Below are positions 45,068 to 54,525 of a stretch of 64,000 nt of DNA, one piece after another (the stretch's first letter is position 1; every line of letters begins with the position of its first letter). The notes below the pieces were generated by a model that saw only the letters and a list, made by a program, of their open reading frames with translations, searched no databases and was not told the DNA's origin. A program made the translations under genes and the position numbers. This DNA is from an uncultured Porphyromonadaceae bacterium (lineage in GTDB: Bacteria > Bacteroidota > Bacteroidia > Bacteroidales > Muribaculaceae). The stretch lies in the NCBI GenBank assembly GCA_948467675.1, contig CAOKFI010000003.1, positions 103,574 through 167,573 on the forward strand. The letters are read 5' to 3'.

Positions 45068-46314
45068 AAATAGCCCTCATCAACACAAGCGACACATTAG
45101 GCGGTGCGGCCATAGTCACATACCGCCTTATGGAAGCCTTGCGCAATGCCGGGCACGATGCCCGCATGGTCACATTCGTAAAATACGGCGACTCGCCTCA
45201 CGTAATGGAGAGCGCCACACGCAGCCAGCGCGGCAACAGATTCGTACCTGAACGGGGCTGGATATTCCTGCACAACGGCCTGAACCGGGAAAATCTGTTT
45301 AAGGTATCTATCGCCAATACAGGCATGCCGCTGCACAGACACCCCTGGATAAGGGAGGCCGACATAATATCGCTGAACTGGATAAACCAGGGAACATTGT
45401 CGATCAAAGGCATCGAACGCATCTGCGCTCTTGGCAAACCGGTAGTATGGACCATGCACGACATGTGGTGCATGACCGGAGCGTGCCATCACGCATACGA
45501 ATGCACCGGTTATCGCGACAGATGCGGAAACTGTCAGTTCTTCCACGGCGGATCGTCAGGACACGACCTGTCTCGCTCCACCTGGCTGCGCAAGAAAGAC
45601 CTGTTCGACAAAACCGACATACACTTCGTGGCCGTAAGCAGATGGCTCGCCGAAAAATGCCGGCATAGCTCTTTGCTCGCCGGAAAACCGATATCGGTCA
45701 TCCCTTGCGCGTATCCCGTGGAATCATACCACACCGAACCGTATGTGACCATGCACTCCTACGATATCGATTACTCACGCGATATCATAGTCATGGGAGC
45801 CGCCCGTCTCGACGACCCGGTCAAAGGACTCCCCTACGCCATCAAAGCATTCAACTACGTGTTCGACACAAACCCGTCATGGGCCAACCGGTGTCTTGTC
45901 GTCTTTTTCGGAAATATACGCAACCCGCGGCTGCTCAACGAAATGCAGCTCCCGTTTGTGCACATCGGACAGGTCAACGATCCAAAGATTCTGCGCGAAC
46001 TCTATGCACGCGCCAAAGTAGTGGTATCGTCATCGCTCTATGAGACACTCGGTGCCACACTCATAGAAGGACAGGCTGCCGGCGCAGTACCCGTATCATT
46101 CGGCGAAGGAGGCCAGACCGACATCATCGAACACGGAGTAAACGGCTACATCGCCGAATACCGGAACCCTGAAAGCCTCGGCCGATACATAATCAAAGCT
46201 CTGGAACAACCTTTCGACCGCGCATTCCTCCACAACGAAGTCACCCGTCATTTCGGCGCCGAGACAATCGCCGCCCGCTACATAGACCTGTTCCGGTCAC
46301 TCCTCGACAGATAA
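45064..46314 (+). CDS. GT4-family glycosyltransferase
   Basis: A 416-residue GT-B fold enzyme. The N-terminal domain (LINTSDTLGGAAIVTYRL) carries a cysteine cluster HDMWCMTGACHHAYEC...CGNC typical of one Bacteroidetes GT4 subgroup, possibly a metal site. The C-terminal GT domain has GAARLDDPVKGL and the donor-binding E-x7-E pattern SLYETLGATLIEGQAAGAVPV. It probably adds a sugar to a surface glycan exported by the flippase two genes upstream. The acceptor and donor are unknown. Last gene of the operon. Confidence 0.88.
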   Translation: MKIALINTSDTLGGAAIVTYRLMEALRNAGHDARMVTFVKYGDSPHVMESATRSQRGNRFVPERGWIFLHNGLNRENLFKVSIANTGMPLHRHPWIREADIISLNWINQGTLSIKGIERICALGKPVVWTMHDMWCMTGACHHAYECTGYRDRCGNCQFFHGGSSGHDLSRSTWLRKKDLFDKTDIHFVAVSRWLAEKCRHSSLLAGKPISVIPCAYPVESYHTEPYVTMHSYDIDYSRDIIVMGAARLDDPVKGLPYAIKAFNYVFDTNPSWANRCLVVFFGNIRNPRLLNEMQLPFVHIGQVNDPKILRELYARAKVVVSSSLYETLGATLIEGQAAGAVPVSFGEGGQTDIIEHGVNGYIAEYRNPESLGRYIIKALEQPFDRAFLHNEVTRHFGAETIAARYIDLFRSLLDR

Positions 46315-46338
46315 CACACGATCCACTCTCCGCGGAAA

Positions 46339-47658
46339 TCATGGCAGACTGAGATGGCCGTCGAAACTTATACCGGTCTCCGACGGGTCATGGGTCACAT
46401 AGATCAGCGTCGAGCAGGCAGCTGCCTGCTCTGTCAGAGTGCGTACCCTCGCCCGGTTTCGGGCATCGAGACCGTGCATAGGCTCGTCGAGAATCAGCAG
46501 CTCAGGATTTTTGATCAGCGTGCGTGCAAGCAGAGCCATTCGCTGTTCGCCTGCCGAAAGCGTAGCGAACCGGCGGTCGGCCAGATGCGCTATGCCACAT
46601 TTTTCGAGCCATTCCATAGCCTTGTCGGCCTCGCCCTCACGCAGCTTCGTGAACTCGCCTACGGTATCGTGCAGTCCATGGGCCACAACCGACAGCACAG
46701 TAGACTGACCCCCGTTGAAATAAAGATGCATCTCCGGCGATATATATCCTATGCGGCGTTTTATCTCCCAGATGCTTTCGCCGGATCCGCGACGACGGCC
46801 GAACAGCTCGATATCGTTGTTGTAACCCTGTGGATTGTCAGCGGCCACAAGACTCAGCAGAGTGGACTTGCCGCTGCCGTTGGCTCCGGTAAGCAGCCAG
46901 CGTTCGCCACGGCGCACACACCAGTCGATACTGTCGATGATCACACGCGAGCCATAACGCACAGTCACACCGCGCATACGTATTACCTCCTGAGCATCGG
47001 CATCACGCTCCACACCCACTGTCATATTGTCCATATACAGGAAGTGGCTCACAGCTTCGGGCACAATATCGCCCTCCGGCAGCAGCAGCATCACGGACTG
47101 TCCGGCATCGCCGAGAGCGGCAAAGGTATCATTCAGGACTTTGCGCGAGTCCGCATCCAGTCCTATGTAGGGATTGTCGAGTATCAGAAGGTCGGGCATA
47201 TCCACGAGCTGGTTTATAAGCAGCACCTTGCGAAGTTCGCCCGACGAAAGGAAATTGACACACTTGTCGTCGATTCCTTTCAGACCGAGCCTGTCGCTCC
47301 ACACGCGCCACTGATCGGTCGATATACGCTCCTCGCCGATGACCGATGCCACAGTAGGCATATCATCGTTCATCGTGGCTTCGTAGCGCTGCTGGTAGTA
47401 TCCGGCACGGATACCTGCAAGCGAATGTATGTCGGCAAACTCTATCATTCTGACATTCAGCCGACCGCGTGGCGACGTGATCCGGTTGGTCGTTATGTTC
47501 CATCCTCGCTCGAGTATGCGGCCGAGAGTACTCTTGCCAGCCCCGTTGGGACCTATGACAGCCGTGATCCCGACCGGCACAGCCACCGGCTGCGGCACGG
47601 CAAGCCTGACCGTCATGTAACGTAGTTCCGGACTCTCTATGGTAAGAAGTGTTTCCAT
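46339..47658 (-). CDS. tandem ABC ATPase, ModF-like, no membrane partner
   Basis: A 439-residue protein with two ATP-binding cassettes. The first (about 20-210) has Walker A GPNGAGKST, signature FLSSGELRK and Walker B DLLILDNPYIGLD, where the catalytic Glu position is Asn (LDNPY). The second (about 225-439) has GANGSGKST, TLSAGEQRM and LLILDEPMHGLD, so it is complete. The layout and size match ModF (PhrA), a soluble tandem ATPase named after molybdenum transport but of uncertain role. No transporter subunit is near. The start at 47658 shares one base with the menA stop. Confidence 0.82.
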   Translation of the reverse strand: METLLTIESPELRYMTVRLAVPQPVAVPVGITAVIGPNGAGKSTLGRILERGWNITTNRITSPRGRLNVRMIEFADIHSLAGIRAGYYQQRYEATMNDDMPTVASVIGEERISTDQWRVWSDRLGLKGIDDKCVNFLSSGELRKVLLINQLVDMPDLLILDNPYIGLDADSRKVLNDTFAALGDAGQSVMLLLPEGDIVPEAVSHFLYMDNMTVGVERDADAQEVIRMRGVTVRYGSRVIIDSIDWCVRRGERWLLTGANGSGKSTLLSLVAADNPQGYNNDIELFGRRRGSGESIWEIKRRIGYISPEMHLYFNGGQSTVLSVVAHGLHDTVGEFTKLREGEADKAMEWLEKCGIAHLADRRFATLSAGEQRMALLARTLIKNPELLILDEPMHGLDARNRARVRTLTEQAAACSTLIYVTHDPSETGISFDGHLSLP

Positions 47659-48539
47659 CAGCCAAAAGCACATATCAGAGTGAACGCCACACAATATACC
47701 AGCATGGCCATGGCCGTCTTGCCGAGCAGAGGGTTAAGCGCAGTTCCCGAACGGACGCACAGCCCGACCCACAGCGAGGTATGCAGACACAGGTACAGAA
47801 CCGGAACAATGAGCCACCACCAGGCTATCGAAACAAGCCATAGAGGAAACATAAGCCCCATGGCTACCCAGCCCGACAGCAGATACAGCCCCGACGAGAT
47901 CTGTCGGCCGAACCTCACGGCAATGGTGCGCTTGCCAACCGCACGGTCATCGTCGGCATCACGGTAATTATTAACGATCAACACATTAGCGCCCATCAGG
48001 CCGACAGCTATACCAGGAGCCCACGCATAATACATGGCGTCGCTTCCCTGGACCACGCACGTGAGCCACACAGGCACCACGCCGAAAAACAATATCACCG
48101 CCACCTCACCCCAGCCGTGACGCGACAAAGGATACGGACCGGCGGAATAAGCCAGCGCCCCGATAGCTATCAGCACTCCGGCCACTATCAGCCACCAGGG
48201 GCCATAAAGGAGCAGCGACAGACCGGTCAGGCACGCCAGACCGAGAGTGGCAAACGTAGCCGTCAGCATGGCGCGCGGTGTTATGTCGCCTTCGGTCACA
48301 CCGCGGCGCGGGCCATCGCGCCCCACTCGGTCGAGACCATCACGGAAATCATAATATTCATTCGCAAAATTCGACGCTACCTGAGCCAGTATGGCAAACG
48401 CCAGACACAGCAGTGCCGGCACCCATTTCAATCCATCGCCCTGATATAGCGTAAGACCCCATGCGAATATCACGCCCGCCACCGATACCGGCAGAGTGCG
48501 CAGACGCATAGCCTCGACCCACACCTTAAACTGATTCAT
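47658..48539 (-). CDS. menA: 1,4-dihydroxy-2-naphthoate polyprenyltransferase
   Basis: Attaches the isoprenoid tail to 1,4-dihydroxy-2-naphthoate in menaquinone synthesis, in the inner membrane. A 293-residue UbiA-family protein with about eight helices, the first Asp-rich motif in NFANEYYDFRDGLDRVGRD, and the second NNYRDADDDRAVGKRT. Both prenyl-pyrophosphate motifs are intact. The start is MNQFKVWVE at 48539; the -7 promoter box lies only four bases upstream of it. Other men genes are not in the window. Confidence 0.93.
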   Translation of the reverse strand: MNQFKVWVEAMRLRTLPVSVAGVIFAWGLTLYQGDGLKWVPALLCLAFAILAQVASNFANEYYDFRDGLDRVGRDGPRRGVTEGDITPRAMLTATFATLGLACLTGLSLLLYGPWWLIVAGVLIAIGALAYSAGPYPLSRHGWGEVAVILFFGVVPVWLTCVVQGSDAMYYAWAPGIAVGLMGANVLIVNNYRDADDDRAVGKRTIAVRFGRQISSGLYLLSGWVAMGLMFPLWLVSIAWWWLIVPVLYLCLHTSLWVGLCVRSGTALNPLLGKTAMAMLVYCVAFTLICAFG

Positions 48540-48543
48540 ACCA

Positions 48544-48551
48544 CAAAGGTA
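48544..48551 (-). promoter_or_regulatory. -7 box abutting the menA start codon
   Basis: Minus-strand TACCTTTG followed by TGGT and the ATG. With the normal start-site distance the first transcribed base would be the A of ATG or very near it. Confidence 0.5.
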
Positions 48552-48562
48552 CGCAAAAATAT

Positions 48563-50176
48563 CTATTTCAGACCGAAGCAATCCATCACCGCGCGGCGTA
48601 TCATGCCAGCCTCCGGACGGTCGGTTTTCAACAGGGCGAGTATGGCATCGACATAAGCGCGCTTGTCGCTCAGACCGCACGCGGCAGCCACACCGCTGTT
48701 CGGAATCATCGCCTTCTGGTTGTAGACCAGCAGTATCGAGGCATAATCGGCCTCCTTTACATACCGGTGGAAATCGCAGCAGAACCCATCGTAGATCGCC
48801 CGCGGATTTATCTCGTTCACCAGATCGGCAAGATGCTCCTCCAGCTTGGCTATATTCTGGAAGCGCCGGTCGATCCGGTGCTCGACAGTGCGTTTCACAT
48901 AATGCCGGGTATGCAGCAGAGCCTGCTGCTTGAGTTCACGAGAGAACATATCCACCATAGTCCGCTTCACACGTGCGAAAACACGGTTGGCATCCTTTCC
49001 GCGCGAACGCGCCACGGCACGGACCACCCCTTCCAGCATCAGTATATTCTCGATCTCGGCTACCTCGGGTACAAGTATCTTCTTGTCGCGCAGATAAGCC
49101 ACCTCCTGCGCCGAACGACGGTCGCGGTCTACTATTCCATAGCTGTCGAGATGATGAAACGCACTCAGATCGTTGAACGTGCGCGTCGACTCTATCACCC
49201 TGTTGCACGATCCCAGTGCCTTGACCGTATGGTCAGGAAATATCAGCGGATACAGCTTGGAATCTATCGAATGCAGGTCATCGCCCTCAATAAACAGAAC
49301 CGGCTTCCTGGCTCCGAGCAACGTCAGATAAAGCTCATCGCTTATACCCGAATGAGGAGGCAGCAGATCGTAGTCCCAGCTGCATGATACGGCATCGAAA
49401 TCGCGCACCCAGCACACAGCCGCCTCCGAACGCGACGACGCGAAATCCGGATCATGGGTCACATAGATAAACGAGCAGTCAGGACGCACGGACTCGATCT
49501 TGTCCCATACACGGCGGATGATCGACGGATGCAGAAACATATCGGGTGAATCCACCGTGATCACAGAATTGCCCGGAGCATACAGCACGGCACCGAAATA
49601 ATACAGCACCACCTTCTCGCCCGCCGACAGTTTGAGCGACGACCGCGATGACCTGTCGCCGTCATCGTCGCGCGAAAACAGCAGCCTCCCCCCTTCTATC
49701 AGCACATCATTGCCGGGAAACAGCTCCTTCCACATCTCTATCACCCGGTCAAGGCGGGTACGTCCCAGACGAGCCTTCTCGCCTCTGGCCGAATTCACCT
49801 TATAGGCAATCAGATTCACCACCTCATCGTGAAGCAGCATAGCCATCACTCTCTCAAGATCGGACGCTGTATCGGGAAGACCGGCTGAAAACATAGGCTC
49901 AGATTCGACCATACGGCGATAAAGCGTAGCCGGAGAGTGCGCACCGGAAACGTCGGCTACAGCATTAGTACGCGTTCCGTACAAAGCGTCGAGCGGCGAC
50001 AGACAGTAGGCCCTGTCGCCAAGATCAGCAACCACATGCGAAGCGAACCGTGTCTTGCCGGCTCCGTTGGCTCCGATTATCAACAGACGCCGGCAGCCGG
50101 CATCTACAGCAGCACGCTCTCCGTCATGGCTTGGCGGCAGCAATATCCGTTCCATATCATTACGTTCGATGGTCAT
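48563..50176 (-). CDS. ATPase-Toprim (DUF4435-like) fusion protein, OLD/PARIS-like candidate defence effector
   Basis: A 537-residue protein in two halves. The ATPase half (about 1-290) has Walker A GANGAGKT (35-42), ABC-type signature LSAGEK (183-188), a Walker B region VITVDSPDMFLHP (205-216) and a switch His (H241 in YVTHDPDFA). The second half (about 291-537) reads as a Toprim-like DUF4435 domain: VLFIEGDD (294-300) with the Glu, GIVDRD with the D350-x-D352 pair, and EVAEIEN (371-377). This combination is that of OLD nucleases, and of the AriA-AriB pair of the PARIS anti-phage system joined in one chain. The Walker B glutamate is replaced by serine. A second ATG at 50155 (MERILL) is possible. 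It is a single gene between menA and cvpA. Confidence 0.72.
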   Translation of the reverse strand: MTIERNDMERILLPPSHDGERAAVDAGCRRLLIIGANGAGKTRFASHVVADLGDRAYCLSPLDALYGTRTNAVADVSGAHSPATLYRRMVESEPMFSAGLPDTASDLERVMAMLLHDEVVNLIAYKVNSARGEKARLGRTRLDRVIEMWKELFPGNDVLIEGGRLLFSRDDDGDRSSRSSLKLSAGEKVVLYYFGAVLYAPGNSVITVDSPDMFLHPSIIRRVWDKIESVRPDCSFIYVTHDPDFASSRSEAAVCWVRDFDAVSCSWDYDLLPPHSGISDELYLTLLGARKPVLFIEGDDLHSIDSKLYPLIFPDHTVKALGSCNRVIESTRTFNDLSAFHHLDSYGIVDRDRRSAQEVAYLRDKKILVPEVAEIENILMLEGVVRAVARSRGKDANRVFARVKRTMVDMFSRELKQQALLHTRHYVKRTVEHRIDRRFQNIAKLEEHLADLVNEINPRAIYDGFCCDFHRYVKEADYASILLVYNQKAMIPNSGVAAACGLSDKRAYVDAILALLKTDRPEAGMIRRAVMDCFGLK

Positions 50177-50180
50177 ACCA

Positions 50181-50188
50181 CAAATATA
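50181..50188 (-). promoter_or_regulatory. -7 box abutting the ATPase-Toprim gene start
   Basis: Minus-strand TATATTTG, then TGGT and ATG at 50176: the same arrangement as at menA. A second minus-strand TATATTTG at 50266-50273 could give a longer transcript whose leader includes the CGCCC/GGGCG hairpin at 50223-50235. Confidence 0.5.
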
Positions 50189-50338
50189 ACAAAAATATTC
50201 GATGAAACATAATAGCGGATGTCGCCCAAAGGGCGGTTCGCGGTGGCGGAGCCAATTATGTGAGTCAAATATAACCAGAATATCATATTAGAGCCCATTA
50301 CCACAAGAATAAAATAGGGCGATAAGGGCGATTTTTGC

Positions 50339-50346
50339 TATCTTTG
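50339..50346 (+). promoter_or_regulatory. -7 box of the cvpA-suf operon
   Basis: TATCTTTG, 22 bases before the ATG at 50369. No clear -33 box. Confidence 0.55.
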
Positions 50347-50368
50347 CACCCGAAAATTCGTATTGAGC

Positions 50369-50836
50369 ATGCTGAGCACTCCCGACATAGTCATTCTCAT
50401 TATCGCAGTGGCAGCCGGCGCATGGGGCGCATGGCGTGGCTTCATAGCGCAACTCGGATCGCTCGTCGCCATTCTGGCCGCAATTGTCGGTTGCCAGGTA
50501 TGGGGCGACGACATGGCCCGATGGCTCGGTGTAAACACCATCCTGGCCTGGATCATACTGTTCATCCTCATTTATCTGGGGGTGATTCTGCTCGCCAACA
50601 TGATACGCGGAGCGGCTCAAACGCTGCACTTGGGACCGGTCGACCGGTTTTTCGGAGCCGTATTCTACATATTCAAATGGCTGGTGCTCGCATCGCTGCT
50701 CATAAATATATGGCTCGCCTTCAAGCCTGGCGCCGGCATAAACCATGGCGTGATAACTCCGGCGGTGACACGTCTGGCTCCGAAACTGCTCGGCTACATG
50801 ACACAATACGTCAATATACCGCTGCCCAACAACTAA
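50369..50836 (+). CDS. CvpA family membrane protein
   Basis: A 155-residue protein with four hydrophobic segments (PDIVILIIAVAAGAWGAWRG, LGSLVAILAAIVGCQVW, TILAWIILFILIYLGVILL and FKWLVLASLLINIWLAF). The GAWRGF turn after the first helix is the CvpA family signature. E. coli CvpA is needed for colicin V production and tolerates bile stress; the role here is unknown. The ATG at 50369 is chosen over a TTG at 50363. It is 39 bases ahead of sufB and appears to lead the same operon. Confidence 0.85.
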   Translation: MLSTPDIVILIIAVAAGAWGAWRGFIAQLGSLVAILAAIVGCQVWGDDMARWLGVNTILAWIILFILIYLGVILLANMIRGAAQTLHLGPVDRFFGAVFYIFKWLVLASLLINIWLAFKPGAGINHGVITPAVTRLAPKLLGYMTQYVNIPLPNN

Positions 50837-50875
50837 TAGCACCCGCGCGGCGTTATTATCAATAACCTGACTGCA

Positions 50876-52330
50876 ATGGAACCAACTGACAGCAACATAA
50901 TAGACGACGTTACCTCCGGGGACTACGGCTCGAAATACGGATTCCGGTCCGATATCGACACCGAGATCATACCTCCGGGGCTCAACGAAGATGTGATCCG
51001 CATCATATCGGCAAAGAAAGAGGAGCCACTGTGGCTGCTCGACTTCCGCCTGAAGGCATTCCGCCACTGGCAGAAGATGACTGTACCCGACTGGGCTCAC
51101 CTCGACATACCGCCCATCGATTTCCAGGCCATAAGCTACTATGCCGCACCTCGGCAGAAAAAAGCGCCGGGAAGCCTCGACGAAGTGGATCCGCAGCTCA
51201 TCGACACATTCAACCGTCTCGGCATTCCGCTCGAAGAGCAGAAACTGCTCAGCGGCATGGCTGTCGACGCTGTCATGGACTCGACATCGGTCAAGACCAC
51301 ACACCGCGCAAAACTGGCCGAGATGGGCATAATATTCTGCTCCTTCTCCGAAGCCGTAAAAGAGTATCCCGAACTGGTACAGAAATACCTCGGCAAAGTC
51401 GTGAGCTACGCCGACAACTTCTACGCGGCTCTCAACTCAGCGGTATTCTCCGACGGCTCGTTCGTCTATATACCCAAAGGAGTACGCTGCCCGATGGAAC
51501 TGTCGACCTATTTCCGCATCAATGCATCAGGCACCGGACAGTTCGAACGCACCCTGATCGTAGCCGACGACGACAGCTATGTAAGCTACCTCGAAGGATG
51601 CACAGCTCCCATGCGCGACGAGAATCAGCTCCACGCCGCTATAGTCGAGATAATAGTCGAGAACCGCGCCGAGGTGAAATACTCGACCGTACAGAACTGG
51701 TATGCCGGCGACGCCGACGGACGCGGAGGCGTGTACAACTTCGTCACAAAACGCGGACTGTGCCGCGGTGTCGACAGCAAACTGTCATGGACACAGGTCG
51801 AGACCGGATCGGCTATCACATGGAAATATCCGAGCTGCGTGCTCGCCGGACGAGGTGCCACAGGCGAATTCTACTCCGTTGCCGTGACACGCAACCGGCA
51901 GCAGGCCGACACCGGCACAAAGATGATACACCTCGCATCCGACACCCGAAGCACCATAGTCAGCAAAGGCATATCCGCAGGACACAGCCAGAACTCATAC
52001 CGCGGTCTCGTCAAGGTGGCGGCCAACGCCGACAACTGCCGTAACCACACCCAGTGCGACAGCCTCCTGCTCGGAGCCACCTGCGGAGCACATACATTCC
52101 CCTACATAGACGTGGCCAACGACTCCGCAATCGTGGAACACGAAGCCACCACATCGAAAATATCCGAGGAACAGCTATTCTACTGCAACCAGCGCGGCAT
52201 ACCCACAGAAGAAGCCGTAGGCCTGATCGTCAACGGCTATGCCAAGGAGGTGATGAACAAACTCCCGATGGAATTCGCCGTCGAAGCCCAGAAACTGCTC
52301 CAGATCACTCTCGAAGGCTCCGTAGGATAA
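50876..52330 (+). CDS. sufB: Fe-S cluster assembly scaffold SufB
   Basis: Scaffold subunit of SufBCD, on which Fe-S clusters are built. A 484-residue beta-helix protein with [28 protein letters not shown], the [20 protein letters not shown] and [10 protein letters not shown] blocks, [18 protein letters not shown], and a C-terminal [14 protein letters not shown]. Cys residues expected in cluster transfer are kept, for example GCTAP. First suf gene, 31 bases before sufC. Confidence 0.97.
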   Translation: MEPTDSNIIDDVTSGDYGSKYGFRSDIDTEIIPPGLNEDVIRIISAKKEEPLWLLDFRLKAFRHWQKMTVPDWAHLDIPPIDFQAISYYAAPRQKKAPGSLDEVDPQLIDTFNRLGIPLEEQKLLSGMAVDAVMDSTSVKTTHRAKLAEMGIIFCSFSEAVKEYPELVQKYLGKVVSYADNFYAALNSAVFSDGSFVYIPKGVRCPMELSTYFRINASGTGQFERTLIVADDDSYVSYLEGCTAPMRDENQLHAAIVEIIVENRAEVKYSTVQNWYAGDADGRGGVYNFVTKRGLCRGVDSKLSWTQVETGSAITWKYPSCVLAGRGATGEFYSVAVTRNRQQADTGTKMIHLASDTRSTIVSKGISAGHSQNSYRGLVKVAANADNCRNHTQCDSLLLGATCGAHTFPYIDVANDSAIVEHEATTSKISEEQLFYCNQRGIPTEEAVGLIVNGYAKEVMNKLPMEFAVEAQKLLQITLEGSVG

Positions 52331-52361
52331 CTTGATTCCGGCAACATTGAAACATACGATT

Positions 52362-53132
52362 ATGAACGACGATATACTTCTTAAAGTCAACGGTCTCCAC
52401 GCCTCGATAGGCGACAAAGAGATACTACGAGGAATCGACCTCACCGTGCGCCGCGGCGAAGTTCACGCCATCATGGGGCCAAACGGCTCAGGCAAGTCGA
52501 CACTGAGCGAAGTGCTCGCCGGAGATCCGGCATTCACCGTCACAGCCGGTTCTGCCGAGTTCCACGGCATAGACCTGCTGGCGCTAAGCCCCGAAGACCG
52601 CAGTCACGAAGGATTGTTCCTCTCATTCCAGTATCCGGTGGAGATACCCGGAGTATCGATGGTCAACTTCATGCGTGCGGCAGTCAATGCAAAGCGCAAA
52701 TATCTCGGACAGGAGCCAATGAGCGCCGCCGACTTCCTCAAACTGATGCGCAGCAAGCGCGAAGTCGTGGAGCTTGACGGAAAGCTCACATCACGGTCTG
52801 TCAACGAAGGATTCTCCGGAGGCGAGAAAAAACGCAACGAAATATTCCAGATGGCCGTGCTCGAACCATGCCTGTCGATTCTCGACGAGACCGACTCCGG
52901 CCTCGACATCGACGCGCTCCGCATCGTGGCCGGAGGCGTCAACAAGCTCAAGACTCCCGAAACATCGGCGATCGTGATCACACACTACCAGCGTCTGCTC
53001 GACTACATAAAGCCCGACTTCGTGCATGTGCTCTACAAAGGGCGCATAGTACGCACAGGCGGCCCGGAACTCGCACTCGAGCTCGAAGAACGCGGCTACG
53101 ACTGGATAAAGCAGGAGATCGACAATGAATAG
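52362..53132 (+). CDS. sufC: Fe-S cluster assembly ATPase SufC
   Basis: ABC ATPase that drives SufBD. A 256-residue protein with Walker A GPNGSGKST (39-47), the Q-loop LSFQYPVEIPG, signature FSGGEKKRNE, Walker B LSILDETDSGLDIDAL and switch His in VITHYQRLL. It starts at the ATG at 52362; an in-frame upstream TTG is ignored. Confidence 0.97.
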   Translation: MNDDILLKVNGLHASIGDKEILRGIDLTVRRGEVHAIMGPNGSGKSTLSEVLAGDPAFTVTAGSAEFHGIDLLALSPEDRSHEGLFLSFQYPVEIPGVSMVNFMRAAVNAKRKYLGQEPMSAADFLKLMRSKREVVELDGKLTSRSVNEGFSGGEKKRNEIFQMAVLEPCLSILDETDSGLDIDALRIVAGGVNKLKTPETSAIVITHYQRLLDYIKPDFVHVLYKGRIVRTGGPELALELEERGYDWIKQEIDNE

Positions 53133-54525
53133 CCATTCCGCAGCTATGGACAACAGCCTTCAGCAATATCTCGACCTATACGACGCCAACAGCCGGGCAA
53201 TCGACGCCGGCTGTGGCGCTCCGCTACTCAACGCCATGCGTCCCGGAGCACGCTCCGCCCTCGAAGGCGCACGCCTCCCGGAACGCGGCGACGAAGGCTA
53301 TGAGCGGACATCGGTCAACGACATGCTCGCGCCCGATTTCGGCCTCAACATATCGCGCCTGCCCATGCCGGTCGACGTCACCGCCTCATTCCGCTGCGAC
53401 ATCCCGGCGGTAAGCACCCTCATGGCATTCGTTGTCAACGACTCATTCGTGCCATCGCGCACTCTGGAAGAGCGACTGCCCGACGGAGTGAGGTTCATGT
53501 CCCTCGCACGGGCCGCACGCGAATGTCCTGAGCTCGTGGAACCATACATCGGCCTCGGCACCGGCAGCTGTCCGGCCGCCGACCTAAACACCCTCCTGCT
53601 ACAGGACGGGGTGCTGCTCCACATAGGACGTGGGGTCAGACTTCAGAAGCCGCTGCAGCTCGTCAACATCTTCTCATCGTCAACCGACATGATGGCCGTG
53701 CGCCGTCTGCTCGTCGTAGCCGAAGACGACTCCGAGGCTCAGCTGCTCGTGTGCGACCACACACAGGACCGCGAACACCGCTACCTGTCGCTGCAGATGA
53801 TACAGATCCACGTGGCACAGCGCGCATCGTTCGAACTCTACGACCTTGAAGAATCGTCGGCGCTGACATCGCGGATTTCCATGCTGTACGCACACCAGGA
53901 AGCAGACAGCTCGCTCACCGTCAACGGATCTACCCTCTCCGGAGGCAAAACCCGCAATGACTACCGGCTCGACCTCGACGGCACAGGATGCCGTACGATG
54001 CTCGCCGGAATGGCGGTCGCGACAGGCGACCAGACCGTCGACAACAGCTCCGAAGTGCTACACCACGTCCCGAGATGCCACAGCGACCAGCTGTTCAAAT
54101 ATGTACTCGACGATAAGTCAAACGGAGCCTTCGAAGGCGCGATACGCGTCGAGGAAGGCGCAGTGCTCACCGAAGCTTATCAGACCAACCGCAACCTGCT
54201 CGCATCGTCCGATGCCCGCATGCACACACGCCCGCAGCTCGAAATATACTGCGACGACGTGAAATGTTCCCACGGAGCCGCAACCGGACAGCTCGACCAG
54301 CAGGCGCTGTTCTACATGCAAGCACGAGGCATACCCCAGCACGAAGCGCGCGTCATGCTCATGCAGGCCTTTATGGCCGATGTCATTGCCACTGTTCGCC
54401 CCGAAGGCCTGCGCGACCGGCTGAGGCTTCTCGTCGAACGCCGTTTCCACGGACGGTCCTCGGCCACATGCGCCGACTGCGGAGCCGCCCATAACACAGA
54501 CCAGGTATGCAGCAGCTCGATATAG
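53125..54525 (+). CDS. sufD: Fe-S cluster assembly protein SufD
   Basis: Paralogue of SufB that forms the SufBC2D complex. A 466-residue protein; the C-terminal half shows the SufB/D pattern, with KYVLDDKSNGAFEGAIRV, QTNRNLLASSDARMHTRPQL, EIYCDDVKCSHGAATGQL with the conserved Cys-Ser-His-Gly, and LFYMQARGIPQHEARVML. The ATG at 53125 overlaps sufC by eight bases; a second ATG at 53146 avoids overlap and is equally possible. The N-terminal third is divergent, as usual. Confidence 0.93.
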   Translation: MNSHSAAMDNSLQQYLDLYDANSRAIDAGCGAPLLNAMRPGARSALEGARLPERGDEGYERTSVNDMLAPDFGLNISRLPMPVDVTASFRCDIPAVSTLMAFVVNDSFVPSRTLEERLPDGVRFMSLARAARECPELVEPYIGLGTGSCPAADLNTLLLQDGVLLHIGRGVRLQKPLQLVNIFSSSTDMMAVRRLLVVAEDDSEAQLLVCDHTQDREHRYLSLQMIQIHVAQRASFELYDLEESSALTSRISMLYAHQEADSSLTVNGSTLSGGKTRNDYRLDLDGTGCRTMLAGMAVATGDQTVDNSSEVLHHVPRCHSDQLFKYVLDDKSNGAFEGAIRVEEGAVLTEAYQTNRNLLASSDARMHTRPQLEIYCDDVKCSHGAATGQLDQQALFYMQARGIPQHEARVMLMQAFMADVIATVRPEGLRDRLRLLVERRFHGRSSATCADCGAAHNTDQVCSSSI

